From positions 1 to 22,501 of the forward strand of contig CAYNHL010000053.1 in assembly GCA_964397015.1 (NCBI GenBank): a DNA stretch of 22,501 nt. Reading direction: 5' to 3'. A program made the translations under genes and the position numbers. Source of the stretch: MADRE2 sp964397015. Lineage in GTDB: Bacteria > Desulfobacterota > Desulfobacteria > Desulfobacterales > Desulfobacteraceae. Below are positions 7,314 through 14,559 of the stretch, piece by piece. A model generated the notes under the pieces. That model was given only the letters and a program-made list of their open reading frames with translations. It was not told the DNA's origin and ran no database searches. Every line of letters begins with the position of its first letter. Position 1 is the first letter of the stretch.

Positions 7314-9626
7314 TCACTCTTTGTTTTGTGCAGAAGAATGATTCAGCAGACTGCTTACATGGTCTATATAAACTTTGTTCTGACAGGGTTTTGAAAGGTG
7401 GTCCATATTGGTGTCATTCTGTTTCAAGGATTTTATGGATTGCAGAAATTCTATGTTGCCTGAAATGAAAAGAACGGGTACTGTCCTGTTCCGGCTTCGT
7501 ATATAATGATAAATTTCCATTCCGCTGATATCATCGGCAAGCACGTAATCCAGACTCACAAGATCGTAAGTGTTTTCTGCAAGCAGTTCCAATGCTTTTT
7601 TCCCTTCGCCGGCAACATCGACAGTATGGTGGCAGGGAGCCTGTGTAAGTATGCTGTACTGAACATCTGCAATAGCGGCTTCATCTTCCACAAGGAGAAT
7701 ATGTTTTTCAACCGGCACATTTTCAGCGCCGATATCGGCAATTTCCTCACGGCTCAATTCCTTATTGACAACCGGCAGGCTTACGGTCACCCTGGTTCCT
7801 GATCCAGGCTGTGAATCAATTGAAATATTACCCCTGTGCTGTTCAATATATTTTTTTACATTGGACATCCCGTAACCGGTTCCCTTGATACCGGATTTAT
7901 AGGACCCTGTTAAATCCCGGCCTCCTTTCAGGGTGAAGGACGGTTCATAAATTCTTTCAAGGTACTCTTTTGGAATTCCGCATCCATTGTCCTCGATTTC
8001 AAACTTGATGCGGTCATCGCTACAGTATGTCCGGATGGTGATGCGCGGATTATCGGCCAGGCTCAAGGCATGGATGGCGTTTTGTATCAGGTTCACCAGC
8101 GCATGCTCGATCATTCCGGGATCCGCCAGCAGTTCAGGAACGCCCGGATGTTCTTCTTTCACCAGCTCGATCCCCTCGAGATCCTTTCTCATAAGGTTCA
8201 GCACAAGCTCAATTTTTTCATGGATTCTGAAAAATTCCTGTTTAGGTTCCTGATCCTTGGCAAAGGCGACAAGGTTCTTGAGCAAATTTTTACCCCGGAT
8301 ACTCTGTTCGAGAATCAGGTTCAATGTTGTCCTGGTCTTTTCATGGGAACAGTCAAGAAGGCTCAATTCAGTATTGCCCATTATGATACCCAGAATATTG
8401 TTGAAATCATGGGCCATCTTACCGGCGATTCTACCGACGAGGGCATGCTTTTCCTGGTCATCTGCAACCTTCTGGGCGATCAGCTTTTTTTTCTCTTCGG
8501 CTTTTTGCCGCTTTGCAAGTTCGTTCAAGTCATCATTGATCAGGTCAATGGTGTCGAATACCGGCTGGAAGGGATGATTCTCCGGGAACCTGACCCGCTC
8601 TCCAGAATGCGCCTCCACATTCAGGTTAAGGGTTCCAAGATATGTCAGCACGTCAGATACATACTCTTCGGTGGTTTTATGTGAATCTGACACACCGGCT
8701 CTTTTGCCTGTTTTTGCCAGGTCCGGCACGGATTTGTTTTCCTGGACAAGGGACAGGCTGTCCTCGAGGTTGTCGGCCAGTATCATTTTAAACGGGAGAA
8801 AGGACCGCCCGAAATAAACCGCGGCCTTGAGTATTTTGGATCCTCCATAAAAAATGAGGGACTCAAAATGGTACCGGGAATAAAAATCAATCTGTGCTTT
8901 TTTATATGCAGATCTTGCCTGGTAGCTGGTACCGGTGATGCCGGATATGTCCGCGATCATATGATAATCAGTCCGGTCCGGATCAAGGCAGGAAAACAGT
9001 TTTTCCTGAATTTCAATTACCGGCCTGATCTCCTGATATCCGAAATATCCTTGAGCCGAGCTGTGAAGAATATGCCCGTCAATGATTTCATACCGGGCGG
9101 TATAACCGTCCGTCCGGATAATCCAGGACGGGTCGGATCTGACTCCCTTGTGCTCTGTCACCAATGGTTTTTCCGAACCCTTTGTAACTGGCGCGATACC
9201 GGCTCCTTGCCGCTCAAGAATTGACAGGGCTATCCCGACTGCCTCCTGGTAGGATGAAACCACCTTGATGGGAAAATCGGCAAGATACATTTTTGCCGCA
9301 ATGCGAATGCTCAATGAAGTCAGGTAGGATACTCCGAAAAAAACCAAGCCGCAAATGCCCTGCCGGTTATGGAAATACCTGATATATGTCAGCCTCGCAT
9401 CCAGGGTAAAATCCGTCAATTCCGAAAAATTTTCTATCTGGACATAGGCGGTATTGTTTTCCAGCGCATATTGAGCTACCTTCTCGTTGACCAAAAGTGA
9501 TTTTTTTGTACTCGATGCATTGGCAGACCCTGACGGATGGCTGTAAATAATGCCTTCACCGATCAGGCTGAAATGGACACGGTAGGAATCATTCTTTCCC
9601 CCCATGGACCATTGGGGTTTGTGCAT
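7314..9626 (-). CDS. Soluble hybrid histidine kinase with a duplicated N-terminal domain
   Basis: A 770-residue protein without membrane segments. Residues about 14-136 and 178-296 look like two copies of one alpha/beta domain I do not recognise: each begins Y-x-[VI]-x-x-x-x-I, has a middle segment around a D-A-R or Q-A-R helix, and ends with a strand [FI]-F-[FY]-G, a helix and a 'FP-IK/FK' strand. A coiled coil follows (365-395), then HisKA with H406 (AGKMAHDFNNILG), HATPase_c (N516; D-N-G-C-G; K-G-T-G-Y-G-M) and a receiver domain (D648, phospho-Asp D693, S722, K746). The start is uncertain: a GTG at 9644 adds six residues but has no SD. I used the ATG at 9626, which has a weak AAAGA before it. 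The signal sensed is unknown. There is no obvious partner regulator nearby. Confidence 0.85.
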   Translation of the reverse strand: MHKPQWSMGGKNDSYRVHFSLIGEGIIYSHPSGSANASSTKKSLLVNEKVAQYALENNTAYVQIENFSELTDFTLDARLTYIRYFHNRQGICGLVFFGVSYLTSLSIRIAAKMYLADFPIKVVSSYQEAVGIALSILERQGAGIAPVTKGSEKPLVTEHKGVRSDPSWIIRTDGYTARYEIIDGHILHSSAQGYFGYQEIRPVIEIQEKLFSCLDPDRTDYHMIADISGITGTSYQARSAYKKAQIDFYSRYHFESLIFYGGSKILKAAVYFGRSFLPFKMILADNLEDSLSLVQENKSVPDLAKTGKRAGVSDSHKTTEEYVSDVLTYLGTLNLNVEAHSGERVRFPENHPFQPVFDTIDLINDDLNELAKRQKAEEKKKLIAQKVADDQEKHALVGRIAGKMAHDFNNILGIIMGNTELSLLDCSHEKTRTTLNLILEQSIRGKNLLKNLVAFAKDQEPKQEFFRIHEKIELVLNLMRKDLEGIELVKEEHPGVPELLADPGMIEHALVNLIQNAIHALSLADNPRITIRTYCSDDRIKFEIEDNGCGIPKEYLERIYEPSFTLKGGRDLTGSYKSGIKGTGYGMSNVKKYIEQHRGNISIDSQPGSGTRVTVSLPVVNKELSREEIADIGAENVPVEKHILLVEDEAAIADVQYSILTQAPCHHTVDVAGEGKKALELLAENTYDLVSLDYVLADDISGMEIYHYIRSRNRTVPVLFISGNIEFLQSIKSLKQNDTNMDHLSKPCQNKVYIDHVSSLLNHSSAQNKE

Positions 9627-9776
9627 GATCTTTAGACCCGACACCGGGCAGAATGCAGAATCATGGACATCATGGTTTACAGTGCTGATACTACCGCCTT
9701 GAAAATTCGGTAAAAATATTTAATGAATATACAGGATATACCCCGGTTAATGCAATTAATAAAATCCAGGTTCATT

Positions 9777-9833
9777 CTCAACTTTCGGAGCTGGTGAGTT
9801 AAATGGGGTCATCGTTGAAGCCCGAAAGTTGAG
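9777..9833. repeat. 57-bp element with perfect 12-bp terminal inverted repeats
   Basis: CTCAACTTTCGG at 9777-9788 is repeated as its exact reverse complement CCGAAAGTTGAG at 9822-9833, with 33 bp between. The centre holds GGGGTC at 9805-9810. A similar arrangement (CTCAACTTTC, then GGGGTC about 30 bp later, ending in TGAG) occurs at 14494-14553, so this may be a small dispersed element. Alternatives are an operator or an RNA hairpin. There is no run of T after it on either strand to suggest a simple terminator. Confidence 0.5.
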
Positions 9834-9873
9834 TTCATTTAAAAAACCCGGCAGTTTGGGGCCCGGGATCAAA

Positions 9874-9888
9874 GCTTTGTGGCAAAGC
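9874..9888 (+). other. Small hairpin in the spacer
   Basis: GCTTTG (9874-9879), loop TGG, CAAAGC (9883-9888): a 6-bp stem with a 3-nt loop, flanked upstream by a GC-rich CCCGG/CCGGG pair (9847-9866). It resembles no riboswitch I can identify. If the TTGACA at 9905 marks the promoter, the hairpin would not be in that transcript. Confidence 0.3.
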
Positions 9889-9994
9889 CATGAAAATTTT
9901 ACATTTGACATTCTATTTCATCATGAGATAGAGATCAGGTAACAGTAAAATATGGATAGCAACCGGCATAGACCCGGAAGAGAGGCAAGACTCC

Positions 9995-10558
9995 ATGACA
10001 ACAAAAGCCCTGCCATTTATAATAAACGCTTTGCCGGTCATGGGCAGCATCAAAAAAAGCTGCCTTATCATTCCGGCATTCATGATTATAACAGCTTCCT
10101 TCCTGTGCTTGTCCGGTTATGCACAAACCCGGGGAAATAAGGTTTTTTCCCTGGATCTTAGCCGTGAATCCCTGCCCGGCGCCCTTGAACAGATCTCCAG
10201 GAAGTCCGGCTATGAAATATGGTTGTCAGGACCGGACGGTGACTACCAGATAAGCTTGAAGTTGAAGGACGTTTCCATCCAGGAAGCACTTTCACGTGTA
10301 CTGGCCAGAATCAACCATGCCATGACATGGGATACAGGCAAGAAGAAGGTGACGGTATATCTGTTTGACAATGCCAGACCGGGAAAAGCGACAGCCCCTG
10401 CTTCCTCTACTGCAAGAGGATTTTTTCCGACTCCCCCTGGTTCTCCTGGCACGGGTTCTCAACAACCTGCTGCAACCCGGGCCGATATGGAACCGTCATC
10501 CTCAGGAGCTGCCACGGTATTTATTCAGGGCACGCCGACCGGAAATTTCGATCCGTGA
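9995..10558 (+). CDS. Exported STN (secretin/TonB N-terminal) domain protein
   Basis: A 187-residue protein. A signal peptide covers about 1-43 (K20-K21, a hydrophobic stretch 23-40, cleavage near GYA-Q). The mature N-terminus VFSLDLSRESLPGALEQISRKSGYEIWLSG...LKLKDVSIQEALSRVLA is a typical STN domain (about 50-125), the periplasmic module at the front of secretins and TonB receptors. After residue 129 the protein is rich in P, S, T, G and A, with no secretin or receptor domain, so it is a free-standing STN protein. Its stop overlaps the GTG start of the O-antigen ligase-like gene (GTGA at 10555-10558), so the two are probably made together. GAGG lies about 10 bp before the ATG. A start at the ATG at 10040 would give a shorter n-region but has no SD. 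Confidence 0.7.
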   Translation: MTTKALPFIINALPVMGSIKKSCLIIPAFMIITASFLCLSGYAQTRGNKVFSLDLSRESLPGALEQISRKSGYEIWLSGPDGDYQISLKLKDVSIQEALSRVLARINHAMTWDTGKKKVTVYLFDNARPGKATAPASSTARGFFPTPPGSPGTGSQQPAATRADMEPSSSGAATVFIQGTPTGNFDP

Positions 10559-12282
10559 TCCCCGCCCGCTTCCGCCTGGACACAATGATCTTGTGCATCG
10601 GCGCTGCATTCGTCATCCCTTTTTGTTACCATCCTCTTACCATGGACCCGGTCCTGCCGCTTCGGTTCGTTGTGTGGACGATACTCACGGCAGTACTTTT
10701 GGTATACATTGCCTGCAACAGCAAAAAGAAATACCAGCCGGACACGCCTGCCCTTCTCTACCGGAAAGTTTTTCTGTTCCTGGCCGGTATCATCCTGGTG
10801 TCACTGGTATCCCTGTCAAAAGCTGTCAATATCCCCGAGGCAGTGTTCGAGATGCAAAAACAACTTGTTTTTTTCTGTTTTGTATATGCGACAGCCATGA
10901 TTGCCGTTTCAGACAGGCTTTTTATCGACCGGGTAACCCGTGCCATGATATTGTCCGGGCTTGTACTTTCCTGCATCGGTATACTTGCTTTTTTTCATAA
11001 TCCTTTCTACAAAATCATGGCAAATAAAAATTTATTTGCATCAGCGCTGTTTTTGATTTCTCCTTTTATCCTGTTCGGCATTGTCCGGTTTTCAAGGGGA
11101 TGGAAAAATCTTGGCATCCTGGCTGGTTGCGGCATTCTGCTGGCAGTCTTTTTATCGGGAACCAGGGCTGTCTGGCTGGCCGCCTGCCTGTCCGGTATGG
11201 TTTATTTCATAATTTTTCGCCCTTTCCGGATTTATTCACCATCTGATGCTGTTTCAGGATCAAGAGACCTGAGACGATGGTTAATGATGATAACAGGACT
11301 GGTGTTTGTCACGGCTTTTCTTCTCATTGCCGCAGGCATCCCGGGACCGTTTTTTGATATCCGGTCCACAGGGACCATTGAAAAGCGGTTTGAACTTTGG
11401 AAAAATACGTTGAAGATTATCAAGAGTCATCCAATAACAGGAATCGGCCCCGGACAGTGGCGCATCGTATACCCCTGCTACGGCAAACAGGAGCCAATAC
11501 AGACCGTCGACGGCCGCTCGGAGAAAACCGTTTTCCAGCGACCGCACAACGATTATCTCGGCATTGCTTCAGAATACGGTTCTGCCGGCCTGATGGTCCA
11601 TGCCGGGTGTATTGTCATGATTGTTTATTACATGACCAGAATACTGTTTCGCAGCAATGACAAAACAGAAAAAGCACTTGTAAAGCTTTTGGCCTGCGGA
11701 CTTTCTGGATACCTGGTGATCAGTTTTTTCAGCTTTCCCAAAGAAAGGATATATCACCTTGTAGTACTGGCCATGATTACAGGAATCATCATTTCAATTT
11801 ACCACCAGGCATTTGCCGTCAGGATTAAAAGGCCTTTTTTTCCTTTTTGGACCATCCATACCACCCTTGCCGTTATTATGGTCCTTTTTGCAGCTACAGG
11901 ATACAGCCGCATGAACAGCGAAATTCATGCAAAAAAAATGGTACAGGCCATTCATTCATGCCAATGGAACGAGGCTGTAAAACACTCAAAATCTGCAATC
12001 TCGCCTTTTTACACTATGGATATCATATCAAATCCCATTGCCTGGTATCAGGGACTTGCATATTCAAACCTCAATCAGTCCGGCAATACGGGCGCAAGTT
12101 TCAAAGCGGCTCTCAAAGCTCACCCCTGTCATGCACACGCATACAATGACCTTGGCATCTATTTTTTTAATAAAAACAAATACGCCAGCGCCCTGGTCTG
12201 TTTTCAAAAGGCTGCGGCCATCGATCCCGGATTTACCCGGGCCTTGGACAATATTTTTATCATGAACCAAATCCTGCCCTGA
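10555..12282 (+). CDS. O-antigen ligase/polymerase-like membrane protein with TPR tail
   Basis: A 575-residue protein with about eleven or twelve predicted membrane segments up to residue 450, then a soluble tail. The Wzy_C-type core is seen as S-G-T-R-A-V-W (201-207), a large periplasmic loop with RFELWKNTLKIIKSHPITGIGPGQ (279-301) and R-P-H-N-D-Y-L (329-335), the loop motif of O-antigen ligases and bacterial O-oligosaccharyltransferases. Residues about 470-570 form TPR-like helices (AYNDLGIYFFNKNKYASALVCFQKAAAIDP). Such proteins transfer or polymerise lipid-linked glycans on the periplasmic face. No other glycan gene is in the window, so the acceptor (LPS, exopolysaccharide or a protein) is open. 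The GTG start overlaps the STN gene by 4 bp; an ATG at 10585 is an alternative. Confidence 0.82.
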   Translation: MIPARFRLDTMILCIGAAFVIPFCYHPLTMDPVLPLRFVVWTILTAVLLVYIACNSKKKYQPDTPALLYRKVFLFLAGIILVSLVSLSKAVNIPEAVFEMQKQLVFFCFVYATAMIAVSDRLFIDRVTRAMILSGLVLSCIGILAFFHNPFYKIMANKNLFASALFLISPFILFGIVRFSRGWKNLGILAGCGILLAVFLSGTRAVWLAACLSGMVYFIIFRPFRIYSPSDAVSGSRDLRRWLMMITGLVFVTAFLLIAAGIPGPFFDIRSTGTIEKRFELWKNTLKIIKSHPITGIGPGQWRIVYPCYGKQEPIQTVDGRSEKTVFQRPHNDYLGIASEYGSAGLMVHAGCIVMIVYYMTRILFRSNDKTEKALVKLLACGLSGYLVISFFSFPKERIYHLVVLAMITGIIISIYHQAFAVRIKRPFFPFWTIHTTLAVIMVLFAATGYSRMNSEIHAKKMVQAIHSCQWNEAVKHSKSAISPFYTMDIISNPIAWYQGLAYSNLNQSGNTGASFKAALKAHPCHAHAYNDLGIYFFNKNKYASALVCFQKAAAIDPGFTRALDNIFIMNQILP

Positions 12283-12302
12283 CCACACTTAATTGTTTAA
12301 AG

Positions 12303-12332
12303 TTGACTTTTTTTTATATTTAATTGTATTAA
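12303..12332 (+). promoter_or_regulatory. Predicted promoter of the SGNH-PEBP gene
   Basis: TTGACT (12303-12308), an 18-bp AT-rich spacer and TATTAA (12327-12332), about 105 bp before the ATG at 12439. It suggests that the secreted-protein genes form a transcription unit separate from the O-antigen ligase operon. Confidence 0.4.
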
Positions 12333-12438
12333 TTCAGATAGTCATTTAAAATAAAAAGGTTACCTGAACCCCGACTTTAAGGACAGTTAAGAATCTATAT
12401 TTTCAAGCCATATTAAAGCCAAACTCAAGGAGAGTGTC

Positions 12439-14478
12439 ATGAGCCTGAAAAATCAATTATTTAAAACAGCCGGTATTTTATTGATCACCTTGTTTTTATC
12501 CGTTCCGGGATTTACGGCGGTTGACAATTCCCCGCCTTCATCCCCGGTTAAGCTTGTTTTCATCCATCATTCCACCGGTGGCAACTGGCTTGCCGATGCC
12601 AATTCGGAACAGCCCTACGGAGAACTGGGCAAGGCGCTCATGAACAACAATTACTATGTCAGCGCAACTAACTACGGCTGGGGACCTGACGGGATCGGTG
12701 ACAGGACCGATATCCCGAACTGGCCGTCCTGGTTCACCCAAAGCGGTAGCAGTGCCGTTCTTTCTGCCCTTTACAGTGAAACAGGCCAGAATATCGAAGG
12801 TTATGGTTCATGGACAAGGCTTTCAACAGATCCGGGCGGTGAAAATACCATTGTCATGTTCAAGTCCTGTTTTCCCAATTCCGACCTGTACGGCAGCCCT
12901 TCAGATGGCCCGGCCTCATCGCTCAGTGACCAGTTCACGGTCAGCAATGCCAAGGCGGTTTACAACAACCTTTTGACCTATTTTCAAACAAAAACCGACA
13001 AGCTTTTTATCGTGATCACAGCACCTCCTCAAACTGAAAACGGTTACACCGATGACTACCAGACCGCTGCAGAACGGGCGGCCAACGCCAGAGCTTTCAA
13101 CAACTGGCTTGTCAATGACTGGCTTGACGGTTATGCTTACGACAATGTCGCGGTATTTGACTATTACAATGTCCTTACGGCAACTGACAATCATCACCGC
13201 TGGAAGGACAATGCGGTCGAACACGTAACTAACACCAGTTACAATTTTGCAGCCTACCCGCTCGATGAATGGGACAGCCACCCGAACTCGACAGGTCACC
13301 AGAAAGCTACCACTGAATTTGTGGACCTGCTCAACTATTATTACAACAAGTGGCAGGCAGGCTCGACCGGTACCTCGTCAGATGATGTGACATTCACGAA
13401 CCTGAGCATATCCCCTTCCGGATCTCCGCAGGCCGGAACCCCGGTGACAGTTACAGCCAATGCCCACAGCTCTTCAGGAGCAACTGTCTATTACCGTTTC
13501 TATTACTGCGCCAACTACGGAACGTCAGCCTACGAAACCACCGATTGGACCATGGTGCAGGATTACAGTACCGACAATACATACGACTACACTTTCCCGG
13601 CAGCGGGCAACTATGTCGTGGTGGTTAGGGCGGTAACCGATCCTCCCAGTGAACCGGCCGCCCTGTCCATTATCGGCCAGGCGGTAAGCGTAGATGGTGT
13701 GGACAGCGTCAACATAAGCTCATTGACCAATGACGCGTCTTCATCAGCACGGGCAGGAACACCGGTCACGTTTACGGCCACAGCCTCGACAGCCTCGAGT
13801 GATACGGTATACTACAGGTTCTACTACTGCGCCAACTACGGCACGTCAGCCTACGAAACCACCGATTGGACCATGGTCCGGGATTACAGCACAGACAATA
13901 CATACGACTACACTTTCCCGGCAGCGGGCAGCTATGTCGTAGTGGTTAGGGCGGTAACTGATCCCCCCAATGAACCGGCCGCCCTGCCTATCATCGGCCA
14001 GGCAGTTTCGGTTTTGTCTGCCAGTGGTATCACCGTTACCAGTACGGCATTCAGTGAAGGAGGAACCATTCCTGACGCTTATTCGTGCAACGGGACCGAC
14101 ATCTCTCCGCCCCTTGCGTTTTCAGGCATTCCTGAAGGCACACAAAGCATTGCACTGATCTGCGATGATCCTGATGCAGGAGGCACATTTACCCACTGGG
14201 TGCTTTTCAACCTGCCTGCATCCACCACGGCATTGAGTGAAAACGTCCCTGCCACCGACACCCTTGCCAGCGGAGCCATACACGGAATGAACGACTTTGG
14301 ATACAATGCCTATGGCGGTCCCTGCCCGCCTTCAGGCACCCACAGGTATTATTTCACGGTATATGCCCTCGACATTGAACTTAACCTGACTGCAGGCGCC
14401 ACCAAGAGCCAGGTAGTATCGGCCATGACCGGGCATATCCTGGCCCAGGGGCAGCTCATGGGCAGGTACACCAACTGA
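12439..14478 (+). CDS. Secreted multidomain protein: SGNH-like domain, two repeats, PEBP/YbhB domain
   Basis: A 679-residue exported protein; AAGGAGA lies 6 bp before the ATG and the signal peptide is at about 1-27. Residues 37-305 form a hydrolase-like domain: FIHHSTGGNW near the start (S45 at a nucleophile-like position), GWGPDGIGD, a central VITAPP...NARAFNNWL and a terminal DSHPNSTGHQKA with H281, an SGNH/GDSL-like arrangement. Assignment to SGNH is likely but the catalytic residues are inferred. Two ~107-residue repeats follow (314-420, 421-526), each with YYRFYYCANYGTSAYETTDW, YTFPAAG and VVVVRAVTDPP. Residues 531-679 are a PEBP/YbhB domain: DDPDAGGTFTHWVLFNLP (576-593) and GGPCPPSGTHRYYF (626-639). 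The same repeat family recurs in the next gene. I know no described protein with this order of domains; the substrate is unknown. Confidence 0.8.
   Translation: MSLKNQLFKTAGILLITLFLSVPGFTAVDNSPPSSPVKLVFIHHSTGGNWLADANSEQPYGELGKALMNNNYYVSATNYGWGPDGIGDRTDIPNWPSWFTQSGSSAVLSALYSETGQNIEGYGSWTRLSTDPGGENTIVMFKSCFPNSDLYGSPSDGPASSLSDQFTVSNAKAVYNNLLTYFQTKTDKLFIVITAPPQTENGYTDDYQTAAERAANARAFNNWLVNDWLDGYAYDNVAVFDYYNVLTATDNHHRWKDNAVEHVTNTSYNFAAYPLDEWDSHPNSTGHQKATTEFVDLLNYYYNKWQAGSTGTSSDDVTFTNLSISPSGSPQAGTPVTVTANAHSSSGATVYYRFYYCANYGTSAYETTDWTMVQDYSTDNTYDYTFPAAGNYVVVVRAVTDPPSEPAALSIIGQAVSVDGVDSVNISSLTNDASSSARAGTPVTFTATASTASSDTVYYRFYYCANYGTSAYETTDWTMVRDYSTDNTYDYTFPAAGSYVVVVRAVTDPPNEPAALPIIGQAVSVLSASGITVTSTAFSEGGTIPDAYSCNGTDISPPLAFSGIPEGTQSIALICDDPDAGGTFTHWVLFNLPASTTALSENVPATDTLASGAIHGMNDFGYNAYGGPCPPSGTHRYYFTVYALDIELNLTAGATKSQVVSAMTGHILAQGQLMGRYTN
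13500..14007 (+). repeat. Near-identical tandem repeat inside the SGNH-PEBP gene (period 321 bp)
   Basis: The second halves of the two ~107-codon repeats, about 13500-13686 and 13821-14007, differ at roughly 15 of 187 positions by my count, while the first halves of the units have diverged much more. The offset is 321 bp, a whole number of codons. This points to recent duplication or gene conversion of the conserved core. Confidence 0.75.
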
Positions 14479-14493
14479 TATGAAAACGACACA

Positions 14494-14553
14494 CTCAACT
14501 TTCTGACCTTAACGATGATGAACGGGGTCGATGATGGCCCCTCTCAATGTGAG
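14494..14553. repeat. Possible second copy of the CTCAACTTTC element, with hairpin
   Basis: CTCAACTTTC at 14494-14503, GGGGTC at 14524-14529 and a terminal TGTGAG at 14548-14553 match the layout of the element at 9777-9833, though the terminal inverted repeat is degenerate here. Inside it GGGGTC/GGCCCC (14524-14529 and 14536-14541) can form a 6-bp stem with a 6-nt loop (one G-T pair). It lies in the 81-bp gap just before the metalloprotease gene and could affect that mRNA's leader. Confidence 0.3.
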
Positions 14554-14559
14554 AATTAA

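Larger units (their letters stand above)
9627..9994. other. 368-bp divergent spacer holding an inverted repeat, a hairpin and promoter-like boxes
   Basis: No gene is seen here. Toward the kinase there is a weak minus-strand promoter-like pair (TTGCAT 9755-9750, 18 bp, TATATT 9731-9726). Toward the STN gene there is a TTGACA at 9905-9910 with a poor -10 (GATAGA, 9927-9932). Between them lie the inverted repeat at 9777-9833 and a small hairpin at 9874-9888, listed separately. Confidence 0.5.

Noticed and set aside
8070..8684. 204-codon plus-strand frame opposite the hybrid kinase
   Set aside because: It lies fully antisense to a kinase with clear HisKA/HATPase motifs and has no recognisable domain.
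9841..9890. Cyclic di-GMP (GEMM) riboswitch, because of GGCAAAGCC near a GC stem
   Set aside because: The upstream GEMM half (a GGGCAAACC-type motif) and the closing helix are absent.
10365..11000. 211-codon frame across the STN/O-antigen ligase junction
   Set aside because: It is a shadow of two real genes in another frame, with an R/P/H-rich random-looking composition.
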